55,542 bases of DNA, taken from Verrucomicrobiota bacterium (GTDB lineage: Bacteria; Verrucomicrobiota; Verrucomicrobiia; Limisphaerales; J093). Below are positions 16,486 through 25,776 of this stretch, piece by piece; position 1 is the first letter of the stretch, and the number at the start of each line of letters is the position of its first letter. The position numbers were made by a program, and so were the translations under genes. The stretch is taken from NCBI GenBank assembly GCA_016871715.1, contig VHCO01000021.1, positions 1 to 55,542 of the forward strand, written 5' to 3'. A model generated the notes under the pieces. That model worked only from the letters and a program-made list of their open reading frames with translations. It searched no databases and was not told where the DNA came from.

Positions 16486-16599
16486 GAAGACAGGGGCAAG
16501 CCGTGGCGTGGTCGAGTGAGGGGCGCTGGCGAAGGGGGTTGGGGCCCGAGGCGGCGGCCGGCCTGGGGGCGATTAGCCCGCCAACGGTCCCGCACGGCT

Positions 16600-17016
16600 T
16601 CAGGTCGGTTGGGCTGCCGGCGCCGCCGGTGCCGGGTGGCGCTTGAGGTAATCGTCCAGCGCAGCCTTGATCGCCTCTTCGGCCAGGACTGAGCAATGGA
16701 TCTTGACGGGCGGCAAGCCGCCAAGGGCCTGGATGACGTCCTGATTGCTGAAGTGCAAGGCCTCCTGGACGCTGCGGCCCTTGATGAGTTCGGTGGCCAT
16801 ACTCGAGCTGGCGATGGCCGAGCCGCAGCCGAAGGTCTTGAAGCGGGCGTCCTCGATCCGGCCGTCCTTGATCTTAAGGCTGATCTTCATGATGTCGCCG
16901 CAGGCGGCCGCGCCCACTTCGCCCACGCCGTCCGCGTCCGCCAAGTCGCCCAGGTTGCGCGGATTCATGAAATGGTCCATCACCGTTTCGTTGTACAGCG
17001 TGTAGATGTCACTCAT
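16600..17016 (-). CDS. iscU: IscU/NifU-type Fe-S cluster scaffold
   Basis: The 138-residue protein has the three conserved cysteines of the scaffold: AAACGDIMK, TFGCGSAIAS and KIHCSVLAEE. It also has the Asp next to the first (CGD) and the PPVKIHCS segment used for chaperone recognition in the family. It assembles transient 2Fe-2S clusters in the cytosol with a cysteine desulfurase. A short Ala/Pro tail is extra. It heads the reverse-strand operon and is followed after 114 bp by the nifS-like gene. Nothing in this protein is degenerate, unlike its two operon partners. Confidence 0.93.
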   Translation of the reverse strand: MSDIYTLYNETVMDHFMNPRNLGDLADADGVGEVGAAACGDIMKISLKIKDGRIEDARFKTFGCGSAIASSSMATELIKGRSVQEALHFSNQDVIQALGGLPPVKIHCSVLAEEAIKAALDDYLKRHPAPAAPAAQPT

Positions 17017-17079
17017 ACCCCGACATTGGCCCGCTGATGCGCGCGGTGGCGCAGCGCAGACTCGAACAGTCTGAACCGG

Positions 17080-17107
17080 AAAGTAGCGGTCGACGTGGGG
17101 GTGTCAA
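17080..17107 (-). promoter_or_regulatory. Candidate promoter of the iscU-nifS-mrp operon
   Basis: On the reverse strand TTGACA (17107-17102) is followed after 16 bp by TACTTT (17085-17080). A 6-bp inverted repeat with a GTTCG loop (CAGACT/AGTCTG, about 17055-17075) lies at the predicted transcript start. The leader to the ATG at 17016 is about 55-60 nt. Confidence 0.45.
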
Positions 17108-17181
17108 AGAGAAACTGAGCCCGAGAATTTGATTCACGGAGCGGCGCGGCTGCGCTTGAATGCGGCGGAACACATCAGACT

Positions 17182-18108
17182 ATGTCGCAACTCACTCGAC
17201 GAATCTTTCTGGAGCGCGCCGGTCGGACCGGGCTGGCCTTGGGCGCTTGGGCTGGGCTCGAGGCCAACGTGGCGCGGGCGGTGGAACCGTTCGCGCGACT
17301 GGGTTCGCCGCGTTTGCGGTTGAGCCTAGCCGCTTACTCGTTCCGCGAATTCTTCAACCATCGCGATCCAGCCCGGCGAATCACGCTCTTCGATTTCATC
17401 GATTTTTGCGGGCAACACGGTTGCCTGGGGACCGAACTGACCAGCTATTACTTCCCCAAAGACTTCGACCGCGCATACCTCCTCGAGCTGAAACGGCGCG
17501 CCTTTCTCGCCGGCCTCGCCGTCAGCGGCACCGCAGTGGGCAACAACTTTGCCCGAGCCGACGGCCCGGACCTCGAACGCGAGGTTGCCAGTGTCAAACA
17601 ATGGGTGGACCACGCCGCTGTCCTGGGCGCGCCGCACATTCGGGTGTTCGCCGGCGACGCACGCGGGCTCGACCCCGCCCTGGCCAAGCGGCAGTGCATC
17701 CGCGCGCTCGAGGAGTGCGGCGACTACGCCGCCCAGAAAGGGGTCTGGTTGGGCCTCGAGAATCACGGTGGGATTGTCGCGCAGGTGGCGGACTTGCTGG
17801 ACATCGTGCGCGCGGTGCGAAGTGCGTGGGTGGGGGTCAACCTGGACACCGGCAACTTTTACGGCCCAGCCGATCCCTACGAAGAGATGGCCCGACTAGC
17901 GCCTTACGCCGTGAATGTCCAGGTGAAGGTCGAGGTCAACCGCCGCGGCCAAGGCAAGGAACCCACCGACTTGGCCCGCGTGACGAACCTCTTGCGCCAG
18001 GCCAACTACCAGGGGTTTGTGGCCCTCGAGTACGAAGCCGCACCCGATCCCTGGCAAGCCGTGCCCGAGTGGTTGGCACGCCTGCGCACCGCGCTAGCGG
18101 CCGCCTAG
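17182..18108 (+). CDS. Exported sugar phosphate isomerase/epimerase-like TIM barrel protein
   Basis: A twin-arginine-like signal (LTRRIFLERAGRTGLALGAW) leads into a xylose isomerase-like TIM barrel (AP endonuclease 2 superfamily). Metal-site style segments are visible: GLENHGG, VGVNLDTGNFYG and FVALEYEA. These supply the Glu, Asp and Glu ligands expected in the family. Proteins of this kind are abundant in verrucomicrobia and planctomycetes, where they act on sugars or inositol-like compounds next to Gfo/Idh/MocA oxidoreductases. The exact substrate is unknown. It is 308 residues long and followed after 11 bp by the Asp-box protein gene, so the two are likely co-transcribed. Confidence 0.8.
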   Translation: MSQLTRRIFLERAGRTGLALGAWAGLEANVARAVEPFARLGSPRLRLSLAAYSFREFFNHRDPARRITLFDFIDFCGQHGCLGTELTSYYFPKDFDRAYLLELKRRAFLAGLAVSGTAVGNNFARADGPDLEREVASVKQWVDHAAVLGAPHIRVFAGDARGLDPALAKRQCIRALEECGDYAAQKGVWLGLENHGGIVAQVADLLDIVRAVRSAWVGVNLDTGNFYGPADPYEEMARLAPYAVNVQVKVEVNRRGQGKEPTDLARVTNLLRQANYQGFVALEYEAAPDPWQAVPEWLARLRTALAAA

Positions 18109-18119
18109 GCGATTCCCTC

Positions 18120-20111
18120 ATGAGTCGCGATCTTCCCGCGCGCTGGTTGGGCCTGGCCGCGTGCGCCCTCCATCTTGGCGCGGCGGGAACCGAGTTGTCC
18201 CCCGGCGATCCGGCCCGCGACCGGCTCCCGCCGGCCTTGCGCGGGGCGGACTTGGACCGGTTGTCTTCGGGAGCGTACTGGATGTTGTTCGGCGGGTCGG
18301 AGGGGCTGCGCGCCGGAGACCGAATGCCCGGGCGGTCGGGTTTGGCCCACGCAGGAGGAGCGGGGGCCGCCGTGCTGGACCCGAAGGTGGGGCCGAATAC
18401 GCGGTTGGGGGATGATCCCGAGGCGCTGCCGGCCAATTACCGGGCGCAAGCGGAGCCGCACGTGGCGCGGAGTGTGACGGACGCGAACCTGATGGTGGCC
18501 ATTTTCCAGGAAGGGCGGTTCAGCGATGGCGGCGCGGTCAACTGCGGCTACGCGATCAGCCTGGATGGCGGCGGAACCTGGCGGCGCGGCTTGATTCCGC
18601 ATTTGATCGCCTCGCTCGATGGGGGACCGTTCACGCGCGCATCGGATCCGGTGGCGTGCGTGGACCTGCAGAATCACGTCTACCTCAACACCTTGGCCAT
18701 CGTGGGCGAACCGCCCAACCTGCGCACCACCATTGTCCTGAGCAAGTCTGTGGACTTGGGCCAGACCTTCAGTCGACCGCTGACCGTGTTGACCAACGCG
18801 GATCCCAAAGTCTTCCTGGACAAGAACTGGATGAGCATCAACACCTTCGCGGGCAGCCCGACGGCCGGGCGGATTGCCGCCACCTGCACCCGCTTCACCA
18901 CGCTGGCGAACGGCGTGCAAATCACCCCGATCGCCGTCACCTACAGCGACGATGGCGGCACCAACTGGAGCCATGCCCGTGTCGTTAGCCCTGACTTCTG
19001 CCAAGGCTCCCTCCCGGTCTTCCTGCCCGATGGCAGCCTGGCTGTCGTCTACTGGAATTTCGCCGGGCCTACCGGCGACCAAATCGAAGTGGCCGTCTCC
19101 AACGACGGCGGCGAGACCTTCGCCGCGCCGCGGCTCGTCACCCCGGTCCGACTCTATAGCGATCCGGTAGCGCGCGCCGGTGGCTTCCTGCCTGCAGCCG
19201 CCACCGACTCGGGCCTGGGAGTGTTGTACGTGACTTACCAGACCGACTTGGGCGGACCGCGGGTGATGTTCACCCGGTCGCGGGATCAAGGGCGCACCTG
19301 GACCGCCCCGCGCCCGGTGAACGACACGCCGGCGGGCAAGGCGGTGTTCAACCCGGCGGTGGCGGTCTCGCCGGACGGCCAGCATGTGACGATCGTGTTC
19401 TACGACAAACGCCACGACCCGGGCGGGGGTTATCTGGTCGATCTCTATCTGGCGGAGTCGTTCGATGGCGGAGAGACCTGGGAGCCCAATGTGCGCGTCA
19501 GCGACGTGAGTTCGGATCTGCGCCTCGCCCCGCTCGCGCCCGTGCGCCGGATGGTAGGCGATTACCATGGTCTGGTGCCGGCCTGGAGTCGGAGGGCGCC
19601 GGGGTTGGCGGTGTGGGTGGATACCCGGACGGGGTCGCCGGACCCCTTTGCCGCTACGCTGACTCGCACGCGCGGCGCGACCTTCGAGGCTTGGCGCCGC
19701 TTGGCCTTCAGCGCGGTCGAACTGAGCGATCCCGCCCGCAGCGCTGCGACCGCCGACCCGGATCGAGACGGATGGCCGAATCTGCTCGAGTACGGTCTCG
19801 GGCGGCGGCCGCTGGCGCCCGAGTCGACCCCTGCGGTGCGGGTCGAGTTCGCCGTGGATGGGCCGGCGCCATGGACGCTTGCGATTGATTCTATCGGGGC
19901 AGCGGAGGATATTGCCTACGTATGGCGCTGTTCGTTGGACTTATACACCTGGGAGTCGGTCCGACCGGCCGTCGTCGATCTCTTGCCTGGCCCAACGCCG
20001 GATCGGCAACGGCACCGCGCCCGTTTCGAGCCTGCCTCGATGGCGGCCGAGTTCTTCACGCTGGGCGCGATGCGGGTCGTGCCGGGCATGGGCGGGTCGG
20101 GTTCACCCTGA
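18120..20111 (+). CDS. Secreted Asp-box (BNR/sialidase-like) propeller protein
   Basis: After a signal peptide the 663-residue protein carries at least five Asp-box motifs ([40 protein letters not shown]), the hallmark of six-bladed sialidase-like propellers. I do not see the FRIP-type arginine motif of true sialidases, so hydrolase activity is uncertain; it may be a sugar-binding or BNR-repeat protein. Near the C-terminus [16 protein letters not shown] is a Ca-binding-like motif common at the end of verrucomicrobial secreted proteins. The end of the gene overlaps the start region of the broken pseudopilin gene, and a frameshift there may affect the last few residues. Confidence 0.78.
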   Translation: MSRDLPARWLGLAACALHLGAAGTELSPGDPARDRLPPALRGADLDRLSSGAYWMLFGGSEGLRAGDRMPGRSGLAHAGGAGAAVLDPKVGPNTRLGDDPEALPANYRAQAEPHVARSVTDANLMVAIFQEGRFSDGGAVNCGYAISLDGGGTWRRGLIPHLIASLDGGPFTRASDPVACVDLQNHVYLNTLAIVGEPPNLRTTIVLSKSVDLGQTFSRPLTVLTNADPKVFLDKNWMSINTFAGSPTAGRIAATCTRFTTLANGVQITPIAVTYSDDGGTNWSHARVVSPDFCQGSLPVFLPDGSLAVVYWNFAGPTGDQIEVAVSNDGGETFAAPRLVTPVRLYSDPVARAGGFLPAAATDSGLGVLYVTYQTDLGGPRVMFTRSRDQGRTWTAPRPVNDTPAGKAVFNPAVAVSPDGQHVTIVFYDKRHDPGGGYLVDLYLAESFDGGETWEPNVRVSDVSSDLRLAPLAPVRRMVGDYHGLVPAWSRRAPGLAVWVDTRTGSPDPFAATLTRTRGATFEAWRRLAFSAVELSDPARSAATADPDRDGWPNLLEYGLGRRPLAPESTPAVRVEFAVDGPAPWTLAIDSIGAAEDIAYVWRCSLDLYTWESVRPAVVDLLPGPTPDRQRHRARFEPASMAAEFFTLGAMRVVPGMGGSGSP

Positions 20112-20945
20112 TCGAGTTGTTGGTGGTGATCGCCATCATCGGGGTCTTGGCCTCGCTGCTGTTGCCGGCACTGGGCAAAGCCAAGCTCAAAGCGCAGGGC
20201 CTGCAATGTCTCAACAACCATCGCCAACTCGGGCTGGCGTGGCGTATGTACTCCGACGACCAGGCCGAGCGTCTGCCCATGGCGAGCGCGTTCAGGCCGA
20301 ATCTGGCCTGGATAACCGGCCTACTCGATTTCGACCCCAACAATCGCTCGAACTGGGATGTCACGGCCGACCTCCAGCGTAGTCCTCTGTGGCCTTACGC
20401 CGGCCAAAGTGCCCAAGTCTTCAAATGCCCGGCCGACCGGTCCGTGGTGCGTCCGACCACAGGCAGGTTTGCCGGCCAAGTCGTCCCCCGGGTGCGGAGC
20501 ATGTCGATGAACATCTGGGTGGGGGGGGGCTGAGGCGATTCTCGAACCCGCGCCGGGCGTGCAAGTGCCGATTCTGCAACCTGACCCGGACGATCCGTGG
20601 CGGATTTACACGCAACTGAGCGACCTGGTGGATCCCGGGCCCGCCCGCACGTGGGTCTTCCTGGATGTGCGCGAGGACAGCATCGACATCGGCAACTTCG
20701 CCACCAGCATGATGGGCTTTCCGGACCAACCGAGCCAACACGCCTTCCTCGACCTGCCGGCCAGTTACCACAATCGCGCGGGTGGCTTTTCCTTTGCCGA
20801 CGGTCACTCCGAGATGCGGCGTTGGCGCGACGATCGCACCATGCCCGCCTTAGTGAAGGGCGACCTGGTCCTCGACCAGATCGATTCCCCGCACAATCCG
20901 GACGTGGCCTGGCTGCAAGAACGGTGCACCCGCAAGGTGCGGTAG
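20088..20945 (+). pseudogene. Type IV/II pseudopilin-like H-X9-DG protein, frameshifted
   Basis: The N-terminal prepilin helix is clear ([18 protein letters not shown]), followed by [20 protein letters not shown]. The C-terminal half has TWVFLDVREDSIDIG and YHNRAGGFSFADGHSE, the H-X9-DG signature of the large pseudopilin-like family of verrucomicrobia and planctomycetes. Two frame breaks are seen. No ATG, GTG or TTG lies in frame shortly before GFTLIE; the nearest ATG at 20088 is off by one base. In addition, a run of nine Gs (20521-20529) shifts the frame into a TGA. Removing one G restores a continuous reading through [11 protein letters not shown] to the stop at 20945. It may be a real pseudogene, a phase-variable gene or a homopolymer error. 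Confidence 0.78.
20521..20529. repeat. Poly-G9 tract at the frameshift
   Basis: Nine consecutive Gs lie within the pseudopilin coding region. Eight Gs would keep the gene open to 20945; nine produce a TGA at 20531-20533. Confidence 0.9.
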
Positions 20946-20959
20946 CCCTCGGCCGAGGT

Positions 20960-21050
20960 TCCCGCCGGTCTGTCGCGGCTCGGCCGGAGCCTCGCCCTAC
21001 CGCGGCGCAGCCATGGGCGCGTTCGCGGCTCGCAGAGGACTGCGAGCCCT
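20960..21050. repeat. REP-like double hairpin between converging genes
   Basis: GGCTC-GGCCG-GAGCC (about 20977-20991) and a perfect 9-bp stem GGCTCGCAG-AGGA-CTGCGAGCC (21027-21048) lie between the pseudopilin gene and phoU. No U-run follows on either strand. The wording of the repeat (GGCTCGCAGAGGACTGCGAGCC-type) resembles recurrent intergenic repeats of subdivision 3 genomes as I remember them. Confidence 0.45.
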
Positions 21051-21104
21051 ACCTTGTCGCGCCCCGAGCCCCGGTCCGTGTTTGGCGATTCTCCTGTCGC
21101 CGCA

Positions 21105-21761
21105 CTAGGTCTGGCCCGGGTGCCGGATGTCGCGCGCTTCGTAGAGGTAGACGACTTCCTCGGCGATGTTCTTGGCGTGGTCGGCGATACGTTCCAAGGA
21201 TTTCGAGATGACCATCAGGTTCAGGCAGCGGGTGATCGTGGCTGGGGTCTCGATCATGTAGCTGGCCAATTCGCGGTGGAGCTGTTTGTTGAGCTGATCC
21301 ACCGGCTTGTCGCGGGGCACGACCGTGCGGGCCTGGTCCGCCCGTGCCTGCACGAAGGCATCCAGGGCGTCGCGCAACATGCTGCGCGCCATGTCGGCCA
21401 TCCGGGGGATGTCCACATAGGGCTTGAGCTGCGGTTCCCGGCCTAACTCGAGGGCGCGGCGGGCGATGGTGGTGGCTTCGTCGCCGATCCGTTCGAGGTT
21501 TTGGGAGACCTTCATCGCCACGGTGATCATGCGCAGTTGCGTGGCCAGGGGCGCCTTGGCCAAGAGCCCGATGGCCAGGTCGTCTACCTCCATCTCGAGC
21601 CGGTCCAACGCGCCGTCTTCGTGCTCGACCTGTCGGGCCAGATCGTCCTGGCGCTCGACCAAAGCTTGAATGGCTCGGGCGAGCGCGTTCTCGGCCAGGC
21701 TGCCCATGTGGAGCAGTCGCTCCTTGAGTTGCTGCAGTTCCTGCTCGAACAGGTGAGTCAT
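21105..21761 (-). CDS. phoU: Phosphate signalling protein PhoU (stand-alone copy)
   Basis: The 218-residue all-helical protein has the two PhoU three-helix repeats, each with its metal-binding helix motif (NLERIGDEATTIAR and SLERIADHAKNIAEEV). PhoU links the Pst transporter to the PhoR sensor kinase and restrains the Pho response when phosphate is plentiful. It follows pstB1 by 40 bp as the last gene of the phosphate cluster, the classic E. coli order pstSCAB-phoU. No phoB/phoR pair is in the window. A second, unusual PhoU is encoded at the head of the cluster. Confidence 0.95.
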   Translation of the reverse strand: MTHLFEQELQQLKERLLHMGSLAENALARAIQALVERQDDLARQVEHEDGALDRLEMEVDDLAIGLLAKAPLATQLRMITVAMKVSQNLERIGDEATTIARRALELGREPQLKPYVDIPRMADMARSMLRDALDAFVQARADQARTVVPRDKPVDQLNKQLHRELASYMIETPATITRCLNLMVISKSLERIADHAKNIAEEVVYLYEARDIRHPGQT

Positions 21762-21801
21762 GGGAGGGGAGGGGTGCGGGAGGATGGACGCGGCCAGGCG
21801 A

Positions 21802-22656
21802 CTAGCCGAAGCGGCCCGTCACGTAGTCCTCCGTCTGTTGCTGGCTAGGGTTTGTGAACACGCGTCGGGTGGTGTCGAACTCGATCAACTCACCCAAGTA
21901 AAAGAACGCCGTGTAGTCCGAGATGCGCGCCGCCTGCTGCATGTTGTGGGTGACAATGACAATCGTGAACCGTTGCTTCAACTCGAGGATGAGATCCTCG
22001 ATGCGCGCGGTGGCGATCGGGTCCAGGGCCGAGGCGGGCTCGTCCATGAGCAGGATGTCGGGTTGAATGGCAATGGCGCGGGCGATACAGAGGCGTTGTT
22101 GTTGGCCACCGGACAAGCCCAGGGCGCTGCGGTGCAGCCGGTCCTTCACCTCGTCCCAGAGGGCGGCGCCGCGCAAGCTCTGTTCGACCACCTCGTCGAG
22201 TCGTCGGCGCTCGCGCAGGCCGTGCAGGCGCAAGGCGTAGGCGATGTTTTCGTAGATGCTCTTGGGAAAGGGGTTGGATTTCTGGAAGACCATCCCGACT
22301 CGCTTGCGCAGCTCGATCGCGTCCACGCCGGGGCCGTAAAGGTCGTGCCCGGCAATCGCGACCCGACCCTCGATGCGGACGTGGTCGATCAGGTCGTTGA
22401 GCCGGTTGAAACAGCGCAGCAAGGTGGACTTGCCGCAGCCGGAGGGGCCGATGAACGCCGTCACCCGGTGAGGCGGGATGCCCAGCGTAATGTTGTGCAG
22501 CGCCCGGGCGCTGCCGTACCACAGGCTCAGGCCTTCGGTTCGCAGCAGGGCCTCGCCCGCGCCCGCACCGCCGGGAGACGGCTCGGGTGCCGGCTCGGGC
22601 AGTCTGACTTTGGGGAGGCTCACGTCGTCCATGGGCAATGGGCAGGGCAATGGCAT
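21802..22656 (-). CDS. pstB: Phosphate ABC transporter ATPase PstB (canonical copy)
   Basis: All ABC motifs are intact: Walker [11 protein letters not shown]-loop [13 protein letters not shown], signature LSGGQQQRL, Walker [14 protein letters not shown] and H-loop VTHNMQQA. It powers phosphate uptake as a homodimer on the PstC-PstA membrane pair. The start at 22656 overlaps the pstA1 stop as TAATG, giving a 30-residue proline-rich N-terminal extension before the ABC domain; the ATG at MDDVSL is an alternative. It serves as the reference for the two altered ATPases at 27264-28789. Confidence 0.95.
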   Translation of the reverse strand: MPLPCPLPMDDVSLPKVRLPEPAPEPSPGGAGAGEALLRTEGLSLWYGSARALHNITLGIPPHRVTAFIGPSGCGKSTLLRCFNRLNDLIDHVRIEGRVAIAGHDLYGPGVDAIELRKRVGMVFQKSNPFPKSIYENIAYALRLHGLRERRRLDEVVEQSLRGAALWDEVKDRLHRSALGLSGGQQQRLCIARAIAIQPDILLMDEPASALDPIATARIEDLILELKQRFTIVIVTHNMQQAARISDYTAFFYLGELIEFDTTRRVFTNPSQQQTEDYVTGRFG

Positions 22657-23612
22657 TAGCCGGCGGCGCGTTGGCGGCGTCGCATCCTGGCGCGCACCAG
22701 GATGGCCGTCGCGTTCAGGGCAAAGGTCAGCAGCAAGAGCACCAGCACGGTGCCATAGAGGATCGGCCGGGTCTGCTCGAGGTTGGGCGACTGGGTCGAC
22801 AAGACAAACACATGGTAGCCCAGGTCCATGAACTGGTCGGTGAGGGACCGGGGTAACTCGGCCATGTAATAGGCCGCGCCGGTGAACAGGAGGGGGGCAA
22901 CCTCGCCGGCGGCGCGGCTGACCGCCAGGATGCCGCCGGTGAGGATGCCGGGCAGGGCGTTGGGGAGGACGATTTGCCAGATGGTTTGGAGTTTGGTGGC
23001 GCCCAGGGCGAGGCTGGCCTCGCGCAGGCCCGGCGACAACCCGCGCAGGGCTTCCTCGGTGGCGACGATCACCACTGGCAAGGTCATCACCGCCAAGGTG
23101 AGCGAAGCCCACAACAGCGCCGGTTTGCCCCAGATCGGTTTGGGGTTGTCCGGGTGCAACACCAGATCCAGGCGATCCCCCAGGAAGTGAATGAAAAAGC
23201 CCAGGCCGAAGAGGCCAAAGACAATCGAGGGCACCCCGGCCAAGTTGGCGACGGCGGTCCGGATGACGCGCGTGAGGACGGAGGTGGTGTGGGCGTACTC
23301 GTGCAGATAGATCGCCGTGGTCACCCCCACCGGGATGACGAACAGGGTCATTAGGATCACCCGCGCCGTCGTGCCGAAGATCATCGGAAAGACGCCCGCC
23401 TTCCCCACCTCGAACATGTCCGCCTCCGTCCCGGCCGTGACAAATCGCCAAGACAACGCCGGCCAACCGTGCCAGGCCACATTCACCAGAATGACCGCCA
23501 ACATCGCTAAGATCAGCGCCGTCGCCAGGCCCGTCGCACCGGTGAACAGCACCGACCACGCCGCGCCCCGGCGGCTTCCGCCTCCGACCTCCCACCGCCC
23601 GTGAAGCGTCAT
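22656..23612 (-). CDS. pstA: Phosphate ABC transporter permease PstA (first system)
   Basis: The 318-residue integral membrane protein has about six helices and the permease coupling motif [20 protein letters not shown] (EAA loop) that contacts the ATPase. The segments [18 protein letters not shown] and [20 protein letters not shown] are typical of PstA. The start overlaps the pstC1 stop by ATGA and its stop overlaps pstB1 by TAATG, so translation of the three genes should be coupled. Confidence 0.94.
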   Translation of the reverse strand: MTLHGRWEVGGGSRRGAAWSVLFTGATGLATALILAMLAVILVNVAWHGWPALSWRFVTAGTEADMFEVGKAGVFPMIFGTTARVILMTLFVIPVGVTTAIYLHEYAHTTSVLTRVIRTAVANLAGVPSIVFGLFGLGFFIHFLGDRLDLVLHPDNPKPIWGKPALLWASLTLAVMTLPVVIVATEEALRGLSPGLREASLALGATKLQTIWQIVLPNALPGILTGGILAVSRAAGEVAPLLFTGAAYYMAELPRSLTDQFMDLGYHVFVLSTQSPNLEQTRPILYGTVLVLLLLTFALNATAILVRARMRRRQRAAG

Positions 23613-24793
23613 CGCCCGCCCTCCAGTCGTCGTTTCAGCCGCTGGATGACCAACTCGCCGAGCAGGTTGGACAGGAACGTGACAGCGAACAACAAGGCGC
23701 CCAACAGAAACAGAATGCGGTAATGGTGACCGCCGAAGACGGTCTCAGCGAGCTCCGCCGCAATGGTGGCGGTCATCGTCCGGGTCGAGTCGAACACGCT
23801 CCAGGTCAGAAGGCTGGCGTTGCCACTGGCCATGAGCACGACCATCGTCTCGCCCACCGCCCGGCCGAACCCGAGGACAATGGCGGCAAAGACGCCCGGC
23901 ACCGCCGCCGGCAGGACGACCTGCCACGCGGCTTGCCACCTCGACGACCCTAAGGCCAGCGCCGCTTCGCTAAAGCTGCGCGGCACACTGGTCAGCGCGT
24001 CTTCCGCGATCGAGAAGATCACCGGGATACAGGCCAAGCCCAGCGCGATCCCGGCCACGAAGGCGTTCAGGCGCGACGCGTAGCCGCAGACCTGTTGCAG
24101 GAACGTGGCCAACACCACCAGACCAAAGAAACCCAGCACCACGGAAGGGATCCCGGCGAGCAGTTCGATGCCCGGCTTGACCCATTCTTTGAGCCGCGGC
24201 GGGGCGAGTTGAGACACGTAGAGGGCCGCCGCGAGCGCCAGCGGCACCGCGAAGAGGAGGGCGACCACGCTGGTCTTGAGGCTCCCCACGATCAACGGGA
24301 CAATGTTGTACTTGTGGATCGAGGAGACGGGTTGCCAGATGTACGCCGGCCGATCGTACCCGGTCCATTGGTGCGGACCGAGGAGGTAGCGCCACGCGGC
24401 CGTGTTCAGCGGGGCATCCTTGTCCTCCGGCACCTCCTCCGCCGCCTCGAGCTTGACCTCCATCAGGAGCCGCAAGGTGTCCCGGTCCATCTCGGCGAAC
24501 TCTTTTCGACTCAACTCGAGGTACTGGCGCAGCTCCTCCGGGTCGAGGCGATCCATCTGTTCCACCGGCAGGGCCCGACGCTCCTGCGCCGCGGCGCTGT
24601 TGACGCGCCCGAGCAGCACCGGCAGCGCCTCCCGCATCACAAAGACAAAAATCAGGAACACCAGCACGATCGCCGTGACAGACACGACCCGAATCGCCTG
24701 CTCCGCCACCCACTCCCACGGGCGCGCCCGCTGACCCCGGTCCAGAGCCTGCCAGCCTGGCCGCCGGCCTCCAGGATGTGAGGGCTCAGCCAT
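23609..24793 (-). CDS. pstC: Phosphate ABC transporter permease PstC with charged loop insert (first system)
   Basis: The core matches PstC: helices around [17 protein letters not shown], the EAA-type loop [20 protein letters not shown] and [18 protein letters not shown]. Between helix 1 and the rest an insert of about 70 residues (65-130) is rich in Glu, Arg and Leu ([18 protein letters not shown]) and probably forms a helical domain outside the membrane. The second PstC in this cluster lacks it. The start at 24793 is chosen because upstream codons give only arginine-rich junk. It overlaps pstA1 by ATGA. Confidence 0.92.
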   Translation of the reverse strand: MAEPSHPGGRRPGWQALDRGQRARPWEWVAEQAIRVVSVTAIVLVFLIFVFVMREALPVLLGRVNSAAAQERRALPVEQMDRLDPEELRQYLELSRKEFAEMDRDTLRLLMEVKLEAAEEVPEDKDAPLNTAAWRYLLGPHQWTGYDRPAYIWQPVSSIHKYNIVPLIVGSLKTSVVALLFAVPLALAAALYVSQLAPPRLKEWVKPGIELLAGIPSVVLGFFGLVVLATFLQQVCGYASRLNAFVAGIALGLACIPVIFSIAEDALTSVPRSFSEAALALGSSRWQAAWQVVLPAAVPGVFAAIVLGFGRAVGETMVVLMASGNASLLTWSVFDSTRTMTATIAAELAETVFGGHHYRILFLLGALLFAVTFLSNLLGELVIQRLKRRLEGGR

Positions 24794-24899
24794 CGTGCGA
24801 CTCAACGGATGCCCCGCTCGCGTGTTGTTGCTCTCGAGTCGCCGAGATCGACGACCCATCGGCAGTGGGGGGCGCATGGTCTGGCTGAGGAGCTGTAGC

Positions 24900-25757
24900 T
24901 CACTCTCGTAGCGGTGGCGGCAGCGGGTAGTAGCCAACGTCCTTGACCAAGCCCTGGCCTGCCGCACTGCGTATCCACTTCAGGTAGGCCCCGACCTCGC
25001 CCCGGTCGAGCGCCGGATTCACGTAAATGTACAGGTAACGCCAGATCGGATAGGTGCTGTCCAGCACCGTCTGTTCGGAGGGTTCAATGGCCGGTCCGCC
25101 CTGCTCCTTCCGGATCCGGAGGTGTTTGGCTCCCGCTCCGTAGGCGGCCCCGCCGTAGCCGATGCCCTTGGTCTCCCGCGCCACCGCCTGCAGGACTTGC
25201 GCGGTGCCCTGCAGGGTCTGAGCGGCCGCGGTGAAGTCACGCCCTCCCAGCACGTGTTCTTTGAAGAACTCGTACGTGCCCGAGCTGTTCTCGCGGCTAT
25301 AGACCACAATCGGCTCGTCCTTGCCGCCAACGGCTTTCCAATTCTTGATGCGCCCCGTGAAGATGCCGGCCAACTCCTCGAGACTCAGCGCTTCGATTGG
25401 GTTGCTGGTGTTGACGTACACCGAGAGGCCGTCCAGGGCGACTTTGTACTCGGTGGGCCGCCGGCCGAAGGCGCGGATGCAACCCTCGATTTCCTTGGCC
25501 CGGATCTTGCGCGAGGCGTTGCACAGGTCGGTGGACTGGTTCTGCAGGGCGGCGAACCCGGTGCCGGAGCCGCCGCCGGTGACTTGAATCTTCACGCCGG
25601 GCTTCCGTTGCATGTACACCTCGGCCCATTTCTGCGCCAAGATGACCAGCGTATCTGAGCCTTTCACCGTGATGGTGGCCGCGCGCGCGGTGGCGAGCGG
25701 GTTGCAGAACGCCCAAGCGAGGGATCCGAATAGGAACGTGAGTAGGGGAGTTTTCAT
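24900..25757 (-). CDS. pstS: Phosphate-binding protein PstS (first system)
   Basis: A signal peptide (LTFLFGSLAWAFCNPLATARA) is followed by a PstS-type solute-binding domain. Phosphate-site segments are visible: KGSDTLVILAQKW, TGGGSGTGFAAL, NASRKIRAKE and YSRENSSGTYEFF. It captures phosphate in the periplasm and hands it to PstC-PstA. The 285-residue length is normal. It has no lipobox, unlike the second PstS. It lies 19 bp after the porin gene and 106 bp before pstC1. Confidence 0.93.
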   Translation of the reverse strand: MKTPLLTFLFGSLAWAFCNPLATARAATITVKGSDTLVILAQKWAEVYMQRKPGVKIQVTGGGSGTGFAALQNQSTDLCNASRKIRAKEIEGCIRAFGRRPTEYKVALDGLSVYVNTSNPIEALSLEELAGIFTGRIKNWKAVGGKDEPIVVYSRENSSGTYEFFKEHVLGGRDFTAAAQTLQGTAQVLQAVARETKGIGYGGAAYGAGAKHLRIRKEQGGPAIEPSEQTVLDSTYPIWRYLYIYVNPALDRGEVGAYLKWIRSAAGQGLVKDVGYYPLPPPLRE

Positions 25758-25776
25758 GAGAGGCAGTCTGTCGGGG

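Noticed and set aside
18105..19568. A 487-residue reverse open frame
   Set aside because: It is antisense to the Asp-box protein, whose five motifs confirm the forward strand.
18120..20111. True exo-alpha-sialidase
   Set aside because: Asp boxes are present, but the FRIP-type arginine motif was not found, so only the propeller fold is claimed.
21802..23595. A 597-residue protein continuous with PstB1
   Set aside because: The first 313 residues are an out-of-frame reading of pstA1; the TAATG overlap at 22656 marks the true start.
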